This document shows, in pieces, positions 25,358 to 32,329 of a stretch of DNA of 64,000 nt. The first letter of the stretch is position 1. Every line of letters begins with the position of its first letter. Made by a program: the position numbers and the translations under genes. The DNA is from Streptomyces albireticuli (GTDB lineage: Bacteria; Actinomycetota; Actinomycetes; Streptomycetales; Streptomycetaceae): contig NZ_CP021744.1 in assembly GCF_002192455.1 (NCBI RefSeq), positions 4,122,001 through 4,186,000 of the forward strand, written 5' to 3'. A model generated the notes under the pieces. It was not told the origin of the DNA, made no database searches, and was given only the letters and a program-made list of their open reading frames with translations.

Positions 25358-26355
25358 CACTTGCCCCTCCCCGCGCCCGCACCGGCGCCCACGCTCATAC
25401 CGGAGCCGCTGTCCGCGCCCGGCTCGCCGCCACCGGCTATGGCCAGGAACGCCTCCTCCAGCGAGGCGGTCCGGGCGTCCAGCCCTTCCAGCTCTATGTC
25501 CTTCTCCCGCGCCCAGATCAGCAGCCCGGTGAGGGTCCGCTGAAGCGTGCGCGTCCGGAGCTCTATGCGCCCGTCGGACTCCTCGTGGTCCTCCACCCCC
25601 AGATCGGCCAGCGGCGGGAGATCCCCCACGAACCAGCCCACGGGCATCGCGAACCGGATCCGGGCCGGGTAAGCCCCGATCACCTCGCCGGGCGCCCCGG
25701 AGGCCACGATCTCGCCCCGCCGCATGATCGCCAGGCGGTCGGCGAGGGCCTCGGCCTCTTCCAGGTAGTGGGTGGTGAGGAGGACCGTCGTGCCGTCCTC
25801 GCGCAGGCGGCGCACCAACTCCCAGGTGCTGTGCCGCGCCTCGGGGTCCAGGCCCGTCGTCGGCTCGTCGAGGAACAGGACCTCGGGGCGGCCGAGCAGG
25901 GCGAGCGCCAGGTCGAGCCGCCGGCGCTCGCCACCGGAGAGCTGCTTGATCCGCACCGAGGCGCGGTCCGTGAGCCCCACCATCCCGAGGGCTTCCCCGG
26001 TCGGCCGGGCCCCCGTGGTGCAGCCGGCCCACATGCGGACGGTCTCGGCGACCGTCAGGTCCGAGGGGAAGCCGCCCTCCTGGAGCATCACCCCGATCCG
26101 CGGCCGCACCGCCGCGCGCTCCGCGTAAGGATCGTGGCCCAGGATCCGGACCTCGCCCCCGCTCGGCCGCTCCAGCCCCTCCAGCAGCTCGACCGTGGAG
26201 GTCTTGCCCGCGCCGTTCGTCCCCAGCAGTGCGAAGACCTCGCCCCGTCCCACGGTGAAGGACACGCCCCGCACCGCCTCGAACCCGCCGTCACCCTCCG
26301 GGCCGTAGCGCCGCCGCAGCCCCGACACGGCGATCACACTCTCTCCGATGTCCAT
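25357..26355 (-). CDS. ABC transporter ATP-binding protein
   Basis: A 332-residue ATPase of the drug/natural-product export group. Walker A is GTNGAGKTS (about residues 45-53), the Q-loop is in VMLQEGGF, the signature is LSGGERRRLDLA and Walker B is VLFLDEPTTGLDP with the switch His in TTHYLEEAE. A 90-residue C-terminal extension ends in a Gly/Ala repeat. It is the first gene of the operon; ATG 26355. Possible operator repeats lie 45-75 bases upstream. Confidence 0.93.
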   Translation of the reverse strand: MDIGESVIAVSGLRRRYGPEGDGGFEAVRGVSFTVGRGEVFALLGTNGAGKTSTVELLEGLERPSGGEVRILGHDPYAERAAVRPRIGVMLQEGGFPSDLTVAETVRMWAGCTTGARPTGEALGMVGLTDRASVRIKQLSGGERRRLDLALALLGRPEVLFLDEPTTGLDPEARHSTWELVRRLREDGTTVLLTTHYLEEAEALADRLAIMRRGEIVASGAPGEVIGAYPARIRFAMPVGWFVGDLPPLADLGVEDHEESDGRIELRTRTLQRTLTGLLIWAREKDIELEGLDARTASLEEAFLAIAGGGEPGADSGSGMSVGAGAGAGRGK

Positions 26356-26398
26356 GACTCAAGGCTCCCGGCCGCGCCGCCCGGAAGTCAGTGCGAGC

Positions 26399-26427
26399 TG
26401 TCATGACCTCGGATGACGAATGTCATC
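26399..26427 (-). promoter_or_regulatory. ATGACA/TGTCAT repeats upstream of the ABC operon
   Basis: TGTCATGAC (26399-26407) is followed by the inverted repeat GATGAC-GAAT-GTCATC (26412-26427). The spacing and position suit binding by the LuxR-type regulator encoded at the end of the same operon. Confidence 0.4.
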
Positions 26428-26521
26428 AGGGCCCGGAGCCGCCCGAGCCCGCATCAGGCCCGCGGCCGGACCCGGCCCCGCCCCCTCCACCCCAACTCCC
26501 GGCCCCAGCCCTCGTCCCCAG

Positions 26522-26591
26522 CCCCGTCCCCGGAAACATCGAAGCCCCGTCCCCGGAAACGCCGAAGGCCCGTCCCCGGAAACGCCGAAGG
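26522..26591. repeat. Three tandem copies of a 23-24 bp unit
   Basis: Units CCCCGTCCCCGGAAACATCG.., CCCCGTCCCCGGAAACGCCG.. and CCCGTCCCCGGAAACGCCG.. lie head to tail, each ending in CGAAG(G). The last runs into the terminator of the tRNA cluster, so the 5' edge of the 125-bp module has been amplified. The rest of 26356-26625 shows no gene. Confidence 0.75.
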
Positions 26592-26618
26592 CCCCGATCA
26601 TAATGACCGGGGCCTTCG
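26586..26618 (-). terminator. Terminator of the tRNA-Gly cluster
   Basis: 14-bp stem starting CGAAGGCCCCG with one G-U pair, directly downstream of the last tRNA of the cluster. Confidence 0.75.
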
Positions 26619-26625
26619 TTCTCTG

Positions 26626-26698
<73 letters not shown>

Positions 26699-26776
26699 GT
26701 GCTTCCGACCGGCTTTCACCGGGCGGCGCGTGCATCACTCTACCTGATCCACTGACGTGGTCGGTAACGCGATGAG

Positions 26777-26848
26777 AGCGGGTGACAGGGATCGCACACT
26801 GCGCCTCCCCCTTGGAAAGGGGGCGCTCTACTACTGAGCTACACCCGC
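26777..26848 (-). tRNA. Atypical tRNA-Gly (UCC), copy a
   Basis: 72 bases: acceptor GCGGGTG/CACCCGC, U73, D stem GCTC/GAGC with loop AGTAGTA (A where G18 is expected), anticodon arm CCCCC-TTTCCAA-GGGGG. The T arm is aberrant: GCAGT, loop GTGCGATC, CCTGT, with GUGC where GTTC is expected and a mismatch at 53-61. CCA is not encoded. The 3' spacer carries a CCAC/GTGG hairpin. Confidence 0.85.
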
Positions 26849-26895
26849 ATGGATCGCCGGGCCCGGTCCACGGCTGTGGACCGGTAAGCGATCAG

Positions 26896-26967
26896 AGCGG
26901 GTGACAGGGATCGCACACTGCGCCTCCCTCTTGGAAAGAGGGCGCTCTACTACTGAGCTACACCCGC
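26896..26967 (-). tRNA. Atypical tRNA-Gly (UCC), copy b
   Basis: Same as copy a except that the anticodon stem is CCCTC/GAGGG, a compensated C-G to U-A change. That shows the structure is under selection. The D loop AGTAGTA and the GUGC-containing T loop are unchanged. Confidence 0.85.
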
Positions 26968-27012
26968 ATGATCCGTCCCTCGCACCACAGACGTGGTCCG
27001 GAGGACGTTCAG

Positions 27013-27084
27013 AGCGGGTGACAGGAATCGCACACTGCGCCTCCCCCTTGGAAAGGGGGCGCTCTACTACTGAGCTACACCCGC
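27013..27084 (-). tRNA. Atypical tRNA-Gly (UCC), copy c
   Basis: Same as copy a except for one C-to-U change in the T loop (GTGCGATT). It is first in the array; its promoter should lie in 27085-27173, downstream of the Lsr2-family gene. Confidence 0.85.
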
Positions 27085-27173
27085 GCTACCTGGGGGTTCT
27101 TCCGGTTTCCCGGCCGCGCCCCTCGGCGTGATCCAGACTCTAGCTGATCATCCGGGGTGCTTGGCAAGTCGGC

Positions 27174-27491
27174 TCAGTCCGCGGCGTTGAAGGCCTCGTA
27201 GACCCGCTTGGGGATGCGGCCTCGCGGCGGCACGTCCATGCCGTGGGAGCGGGCCCAGGCGCGGACCGCCGAGGGGTCGGGCGCCACGGAGGTGCGGCGG
27301 TAGACCTTCCCGGAGCGGGACTGCTTGCGGCCGGCCTCCAGGTAGGGCTCCAGGGCGACCCGCAGTTTCTTCGCATTGGCAGTGTTGAGGTCGATCTCGT
27401 ACGACTTGCCGTCGAGGCCGAAGGAAACCGTCTCCGCGGCTTCCCCGCCGTCGATGTCGTCGGAGAGTGTGACCACTACGCGCTGTGCCAC
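27174..27491 (-). CDS. Lsr2-family nucleoid-associated protein
   Basis: A 105-residue H-NS-like silencer that binds AT-rich DNA. The N-terminal dimerisation part (VVVTLSDDIDGGEAAETVSFGLDGKSYEIDL) is followed by the DNA-binding helices with the minor-groove motif RGRIP near the C-terminus (PPRGRIPKRVYEAF). It starts at GTG 27491 with AAAGGA about 10 bases upstream. Streptomyces has Lsr2 and a paralogue LsrL; the position beside purSQL matches LsrL as I recall, which is an inference. It is divergent from purS across a 305-base gap. Confidence 0.93.
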   Translation of the reverse strand: MAQRVVVTLSDDIDGGEAAETVSFGLDGKSYEIDLNTANAKKLRVALEPYLEAGRKQSRSGKVYRRTSVAPDPSAVRAWARSHGMDVPPRGRIPKRVYEAFNAAD

Positions 27492-27722
27492 GAATATCGG
27501 TCCTTTCGGGGGCGCATCGCCGAGGTGAACTGCGGTGATGCCCGGGTTCCGGTTGTTCCGGTGCAATGGTTATTCATTTGTACAACAAAGGGCATTGCAA
27601 AGTGAAGCCCAGTTAATTCTGTCCGCGTGGTGCTTGGCAATCGGGACCGTACGTTTTTCCCGGGATTTTCCCTCCCCTCTTCGGCGTCGATGCGTAAACG
27701 TGACAGGAGGCCCACCATATCT
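27492..27722. promoter_or_regulatory. Divergent promoter region, Lsr2-family gene / purSQL
   Basis: Relatively AT-rich for this genome. It contains TTTGTACAACAAA near 27570-27590 and other short A/T tracts. No ORF with streptomycete codon bias is present apart from the short leader frame before purS. Confidence 0.5.
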
Positions 27723-27739
27723 ATGCGCGTAGATTTTTT
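27719..27739 (+). terminator. Weak hairpin with T-run in the purS leader
   Basis: ATCTAT-GCGC-GTAGAT followed by six T. The stem is AT-rich and weak, yet the U-run is rare in this genome. It overlaps the first codons of the short leader frame, so attenuation is conceivable. Confidence 0.35.
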
Positions 27740-27812
27740 GGGACTGTACTCTGGCGCTACCGCTTCAGCTCACGCACCACACCACCGGGAGTGCCAGTGG
27801 CACGCGTCGTAG
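27723..27812 (+). CDS. Possible 29-codon leader peptide overlapping purS
   Basis: The frame starts at ATG 27723 (MRVDFLGLYSG...), with AGGAGG 12 bases upstream, the best ribosome-binding site in the gap. It ends at TAG 27810-27812, sixteen bases inside purS (start 27797). Translation of it would bring ribosomes over the purS start. Its codon usage is weakly streptomycete. No family is recognised; it may be chance. Confidence 0.3.
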   Translation: MRVDFLGLYSGATASAHAPHHRECQWHAS

Positions 27813-28051
27813 TCGACGTCATGCTCAAGCCGGAGATCCTCGACCCGCAGGGCCAGGCGGTGCAGCGCGCACTGCCACGCCTGGGTTTCGAGGGGATCGC
27901 CGACGTCCGTCAGGGCAAGCGCTTTGAACTCGAGGTGGAGGGCCCGGTCGACGAGGCCGCCCTCGCCCGCATCCACGCCATGGCGGAAACGTTTCTCGCC
28001 AACACCGTGATCGAGGACTTCACCGTGAAGGTCGACGGAGAAGCACAGTGA
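27797..28051 (+). CDS. purS: Phosphoribosylformylglycinamidine synthase subunit PurS
   Basis: The 84-residue structural subunit of the three-part FGAM synthase (PurS/PurQ/PurL), which converts FGAR to FGAM with glutamine and ATP. The sequence ARVVVDVMLKPEILDPQGQA and the Arg-Gly-Lys segment VRQGKRFELEVEG are typical. GTG 27797 is preferred over GTG 27791 because CGGGAG is then 6 bases upstream. It overlaps purQ by four bases (GTGA), the first of two such couplings in the operon. Confidence 0.96.
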   Translation: MARVVVDVMLKPEILDPQGQAVQRALPRLGFEGIADVRQGKRFELEVEGPVDEAALARIHAMAETFLANTVIEDFTVKVDGEAQ

Positions 28052-28728
28052 CCGCTCGCGTAGGAGTCATCACCTTCCCCGGCACCCTGGACGACCGCGA
28101 CACCCAGCGCGCCGTCCGGATCGCCGGGCTCGAACCCGTCCCGCTGTGGCACCGCGACAAGGACCTCAAGCAGGTCGACGCCGTGGTCCTGCCCGGCGGC
28201 TTCTCCTACGGCGACTATCTGCGGGCGGGCGCCATCTCCCGCTTCTCGCCGGTGATGGAGACCGTCATCGAGCAGGCCAAGGGCGGCATGCCGGTCCTCG
28301 GTATCTGCAACGGCTTCCAGGTGCTCACCGAGACCCACCTGCTGCCCGGCGCGATGCTGCGCAACAACCACCTGCACTTCATCTGCCGCGAGCAGAAGCT
28401 GCGCGTGGAGAACGCCGGCACCGCCTGGACCTCCGACTACGAGGCGGGCCAGGAGATCTCCATCCCGCTGAAGAACATCGACGGCCGCTATGTGGCCGAC
28501 GAGCACACCCTGGACGAGCTCGAGGCCGAGGGCCGCGTCGCCTTCCGGTACCTCGACGGCAATCCGAACGGCTCGCTCCGTGACATCGCCGGCATCACCA
28601 ACGCCGCCGGCAACGTCGTGGGCCTGATGCCGCACCCCGAGCACGCCGTCGAGCCCCTCGTCGGCACCGGCCGTACGGACGGGCTCGGATTCTTCACCTC
28701 GATCCTGAAGAAGCTGGTCAACGCATGA
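28048..28728 (+). CDS. purQ: Phosphoribosylformylglycinamidine synthase subunit PurQ
   Basis: The 226-residue class I glutamine amidotransferase subunit that supplies ammonia to PurL. The catalytic Cys87 is in LGICNGFQ and the His/Glu pair is in MPHPEHAVEP near residue 198. GGFSYGDYLRAGAI is the family signature. It starts at GTG 28048, overlapping purS, and its end overlaps the purL start by four bases (ATGA), which favours equal production of the three subunits. Confidence 0.97.
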   Translation: MTARVGVITFPGTLDDRDTQRAVRIAGLEPVPLWHRDKDLKQVDAVVLPGGFSYGDYLRAGAISRFSPVMETVIEQAKGGMPVLGICNGFQVLTETHLLPGAMLRNNHLHFICREQKLRVENAGTAWTSDYEAGQEISIPLKNIDGRYVADEHTLDELEAEGRVAFRYLDGNPNGSLRDIAGITNAAGNVVGLMPHPEHAVEPLVGTGRTDGLGFFTSILKKLVNA

Positions 28729-30974
28729 GCCTCGACACGGTCAAGCACGCCAACGAAACGCCCGACGTCGACCAGCCTTGGGCCGAACTCGGTCTCAAGC
28801 AGGACGAGTACGAGCGCATCCGGGCCATCCTGGGCCGCCGCCCCACCGGCGCCGAGCTCGCGATGTACTCGGTCATGTGGTCCGAGCACTGCTCGTACAA
28901 GTCGAGCAAGGTCCACCTCCGCCAGTTCGGCGACAAGGCCCCCGAGAACGACGCCCTCCTCGTCGGCATCGGCGAGAACGCCGGCGTCGTCGACGTCGGC
29001 CAGGGCTACGCGGTCACCTTCAAGGTCGAGTCGCACAACCACCCCTCGTACATCGAGCCGTACCAGGGCGCGGCCACCGGTATCGGCGGCATCGTGCGCG
29101 ACATCCTCGCCATGGGCGCCCGCCCGGTCGCGGTGATGGACCCGCTGCGCTTCGGCGCCGCCGACCACCCCGACACCAAGCGCGTCCTGCCGGGCGTCGT
29201 CGCGGGCATCGGCGGCTACGGCAACTGCCTGGGCCTGCCCAACATCGGTGGCGAGGTCGTCTTCGACGCCTGCTACCAGGGCAACCCGCTGGTCAACGCC
29301 CTGTGCGTCGGTGTGATGAAGCACGAGGACATCCACCTCGCGAAGGCGTCCGGCGCCGGTAACAAGGTCATTCTGTACGGCGCCCGCACGGGCGGCGACG
29401 GCATCGGCGGCGTGTCCGTGCTCGCCTCCGAGACCTTCGACTCCACCGGCCCGGCCAAGCGCCCGGCGGTCCAGGTCGGCGACCCCTTCCAGGAGAAGCT
29501 CCTCATCGAGTGCACCCTGGAGATCTTCCGCGAGGACCTCGTCGACGGCATCCAGGACCTCGGCGGCGCCGGCCTGTCCTGCGCCACCAGCGAGCTGGCC
29601 AGCGCCGGTTCCGGCGGCATGCGCGTCGAGCTGGACACCGTGCCGCTGCGCGACTCCTCCCTCTCGCCCGAGGAGATCCTCATGAGCGAGTCGCAGGAGC
29701 GCATGTGCGCGGTGGTCGAGCCCGGCAAGGTCGACCGCTTCATGGAGATCTGCGAGAAGTGGGACGTCATCGCCACCGTGATCGGCGAGGTCACGGACGG
29801 TGAGCGGCTGGAGATCTTCTGGCACGGCGAGCAGATCGTGGACGTGCCCCCGCGCACGGTGGCGCACGAGGGCCCGGTCTACGAGCGCCCGTACGCCCGC
29901 CCCGACTGGCAGGACGCCCTCCAGGCCGACGACGCGGCCAAGCTGGCCCGCCCGGAGACCGCCGAGGAGCTGCGCGCGCAGGTCCTCAAGGTGATCTCCT
30001 CGCCGAACCAGGCCTCCAAGTCCTGGATCACCGACCAGTACGACCGGTTCGTGCAGGGCAACACTGTCCTCGCGCAGCCGGAGGACTCCGGCATGGTCCG
30101 GATCGACGAGGACACCAATCTCGGTGTCGCCGTCGCCACGGACGGAAACGGCCGCTACGCCAAGCTGGACCCGTACGCGGGCGCCCAGCTCGCGCTCGCC
30201 GAGTCGTACCGCAACGTGGCCGCCTCCGGCGCCCGGCCGCTGGCCATCTCCAACTGCCTGAACTTCGGCTCGCCCGAGGACCCGGCGGTCATGTGGCAGT
30301 TCGCCGAGGCCACCCGCGGCCTGGCCGACGGCTGCCTGGAGCTGGGCACCCCGGTCACCGGCGGCAACGTCTCGCTCTACAACCAGACCGGCGAGACCGC
30401 CATCCACCCGACCCCCGTGGTCGCGGTGCTCGGCGTCATCGACGACGTCAACCGCCGTACGCCGATCGCCTTCTCCGACGAGGGCCACCTGCTCTACCTG
30501 CTGGGTGACACCAAGGAGGAGCTGGGCGGTTCGGCCTGGTCGCAGGTGGTCCACGACCACCTCGGCGGACTGCCGCCGGCCGTGGACCTGGGCCGGGAGA
30601 AGCTCCTGGCGGAGATCCTCATCTCGGCCTCCCGCGACGGCATGGTCGACGCGGCGCACGACCTGTCGGACGGCGGTCTGATCCAGGCCCTCGCCGAGTC
30701 GTGCCTGCGGGGCGGCAAGGGCGCCCGGATCGTCGTCCCCGACGCCGTCGACCCCTTCGTCCTCCTCTTCTCCGAGTCCGCCGGCCGCGCCGTCGTCGCG
30801 GTCCCGCGCAGCGAGGAACTCCGCTTCACCGACATGTGCGGAGCGCGCGGCCTGCCCGCGACCCGCATCGGTGTCGTGGACGGCGAAGAGATCGACGTCC
30901 AGGGCCAGTTCAGCATCCCGCTGGCCGAGCTGCGCGAGGCCCACGAGGCCACGATCCCGGCGCTGCTCGCCTGA
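28725..30974 (+). CDS. purL: Phosphoribosylformylglycinamidine synthase subunit PurL
   Basis: The 749-residue small-type PurL, the ATP-dependent synthase subunit. Signature segments include MWSEHCSYKSSK (about residues 44-55, with the catalytic-site His), ESHNHPSYIEPYQGAATGIGG, GGAGLSCATSELAS and PVTGGNVSLYNQT. The ATG overlaps purQ. It is followed by a strong terminator, so purSQL is a closed operon of three genes. Confidence 0.98.
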   Translation: MSLDTVKHANETPDVDQPWAELGLKQDEYERIRAILGRRPTGAELAMYSVMWSEHCSYKSSKVHLRQFGDKAPENDALLVGIGENAGVVDVGQGYAVTFKVESHNHPSYIEPYQGAATGIGGIVRDILAMGARPVAVMDPLRFGAADHPDTKRVLPGVVAGIGGYGNCLGLPNIGGEVVFDACYQGNPLVNALCVGVMKHEDIHLAKASGAGNKVILYGARTGGDGIGGVSVLASETFDSTGPAKRPAVQVGDPFQEKLLIECTLEIFREDLVDGIQDLGGAGLSCATSELASAGSGGMRVELDTVPLRDSSLSPEEILMSESQERMCAVVEPGKVDRFMEICEKWDVIATVIGEVTDGERLEIFWHGEQIVDVPPRTVAHEGPVYERPYARPDWQDALQADDAAKLARPETAEELRAQVLKVISSPNQASKSWITDQYDRFVQGNTVLAQPEDSGMVRIDEDTNLGVAVATDGNGRYAKLDPYAGAQLALAESYRNVAASGARPLAISNCLNFGSPEDPAVMWQFAEATRGLADGCLELGTPVTGGNVSLYNQTGETAIHPTPVVAVLGVIDDVNRRTPIAFSDEGHLLYLLGDTKEELGGSAWSQVVHDHLGGLPPAVDLGREKLLAEILISASRDGMVDAAHDLSDGGLIQALAESCLRGGKGARIVVPDAVDPFVLLFSESAGRAVVAVPRSEELRFTDMCGARGLPATRIGVVDGEEIDVQGQFSIPLAELREAHEATIPALLA

Positions 30975-30996
30975 GCCGACCGGATTCCCCGCGTCC

Positions 30997-31038
30997 GCCG
31001 GAGGCGGCCCACCCCAGCAGGGGCGGGCCGCCTCCGGC
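30997..31038. terminator. Terminator of purSQL
   Basis: Perfect 14-bp stem GCCGGAGGCGGCCC / GGGCCGCCTCCGGC, 23 bases after the purL stop. Confidence 0.8.
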
Positions 31039-31192
31039 GTTCCGGCGTTCCGAGCCCCCGGCCCCGCGAGTGATTGTCGACATACCGGGCTCCGGAGGGT
31101 CCGTACGGGCGTGCCCGCCCGGAGTCCCTTGTGACGGAGAGCACTTCGTGGCGTGCGGGTCGCCGCTCGCCGCGTCGGACTAGGGTCGGGCC

Positions 31193-31993
31193 ATGTCTGC
31201 CGCACCGCGTAAACCGCGCGCCCGCCGCTACGACTCCGCCAAGACCCGCGCCGCCGTCCTCGCGCAGTTCCAGCACGTGCGCGAGGTGACGGCCGGCCTG
31301 TCCGCCGAGCAGCTGGCGCTGCCCACCCGGCTGGGCGACTGGACCGTCCGTGAGCTCGTCTCCCACATCGCCATCATCCTCGACCACGTGAGCGACACCC
31401 TGGAGAAGCCGGCGCCCCCGAAGCTGGAAGTCCCGGTCCAGGAATGGCCGTTCGCGACCCGGGCCATCGCCGGGAGGGTCGACGAACTCGCCCATGAGAT
31501 GGCTGACCGCGGCGCCGCGCCGACGGAGATCTTCGACCAGGTCGCCGAGCGCTTCGACCGGATCGTCGTGCCCGCCCCGGACGACCGCCTGCTCGCCTCC
31601 CGGGTCGGCGCGATGCGCCTGGACGACTTCCTGGTCACCCGCTGCGTCGAGCTCGTCGTGCACTCCGACGACCTGGCCGCCGCGCTGGGCGTCCACGTCC
31701 CGTTCGACCGGCAGGCCCTCGCCAACTGCACCCGCATGCTGGCCGACGCCCTCGCCCTCAAGGCGCCCGGCGGGTCGGTCGAGGTCCGCGTCCCGCCGTT
31801 CGCGGTCGTCCAGTGCGTCGAAGGCCCCAAGCACACCCGGGGCACCCCGCCCAACGTGGTCGAGACCGACCCCGTCACCTGGCTCCGCCTCGCCACCGGC
31901 CGTACGGACTGGGCCGCCGCGCTCGACGAGGCGGCCGTCTCCGCGAGCGGGGAGCGCGCGGACCTCTCCGCGCACCTGCCCGTCATGGGCTGA
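31193..31993 (+). CDS. Maleylpyruvate isomerase-family (mycothiol-dependent) protein with SCP-like C-terminus
   Basis: A 266-residue cytoplasmic protein. Residues 15-160 form a DinB/MDMPI four-helix bundle: LGDWTVRELVSHIAIILDH carries the first metal-type His residues, and TRCVELVVHSDDLA carries another. The C-terminal third (SVEVRVPPFAVVQCVEG..TDPVTWLRLATGRTDW) is the sterol-carrier-like domain found with this family in actinobacteria. Such proteins act as mycothiol-dependent isomerases or transferases; the substrate here is unknown. ATG 31193 is the start. It stands alone between the purSQL and purF units. Confidence 0.8.
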   Translation: MSAAPRKPRARRYDSAKTRAAVLAQFQHVREVTAGLSAEQLALPTRLGDWTVRELVSHIAIILDHVSDTLEKPAPPKLEVPVQEWPFATRAIAGRVDELAHEMADRGAAPTEIFDQVAERFDRIVVPAPDDRLLASRVGAMRLDDFLVTRCVELVVHSDDLAAALGVHVPFDRQALANCTRMLADALALKAPGGSVEVRVPPFAVVQCVEGPKHTRGTPPNVVETDPVTWLRLATGRTDWAAALDEAAVSASGERADLSAHLPVMG

Positions 31994-32000
31994 CCGGACA

Positions 32001-32038
32001 CCGCCTCCGGGCGGCCCTTCCGGGGCGTCCGGAGGCGG
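32001..32038. terminator. Terminator after the MDMPI-family gene
   Basis: Perfect 10-bp stem CCGCCTCCGG / CCGGAGGCGG. The following 32041-32329 is unusually purine-rich and has no convincing gene. Confidence 0.65.
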
Positions 32039-32292
32039 AAATGAAGGGGAAATCAGGAAAACGCCAGGGCCGACGGAGCGGGAATCTGCCGAGAAAAGAG
32101 GAAATGAGAGGAGGATTCCCTCGGAAAGGCCCGCCGGGCGCGGCGCGGGAGGCTCCCGGCATTGCGCCCGCGGCCGTCACGGAGGCGCCTCGCGAAGAAC
32201 CGCGGATGCCACTCGGGCAGCGATCCTGAAGGTGATTGCCTGTACCCGTCAAGTGGCTGTCCGTGGTGTGAGCCATTCCTTGTCGTCCCCGG

Positions 32293-32322
32293 TTCGGATG
32301 AACCTCGGACCTGCAATAGACT
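32293..32322 (+). promoter_or_regulatory. Predicted purF promoter (leaderless start)
   Basis: TAGACT (32317-32322) lies 8 bases before the GTG start, with TTCGGA 18 bases further upstream as a weak -35. No Shine-Dalgarno sequence precedes the GTG, which suggests transcription begins at or next to the start codon. Confidence 0.4.
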
Positions 32323-32329
32323 TGTACAC

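Noticed and set aside
32041..32229. 62-codon basic ORF (MKGKSGKRQGRRSGNLPRKE...) before purF
   Set aside because: Codon third positions are not GC-biased like real genes here, and the apparent ribosome-binding site is the arm of a terminator.
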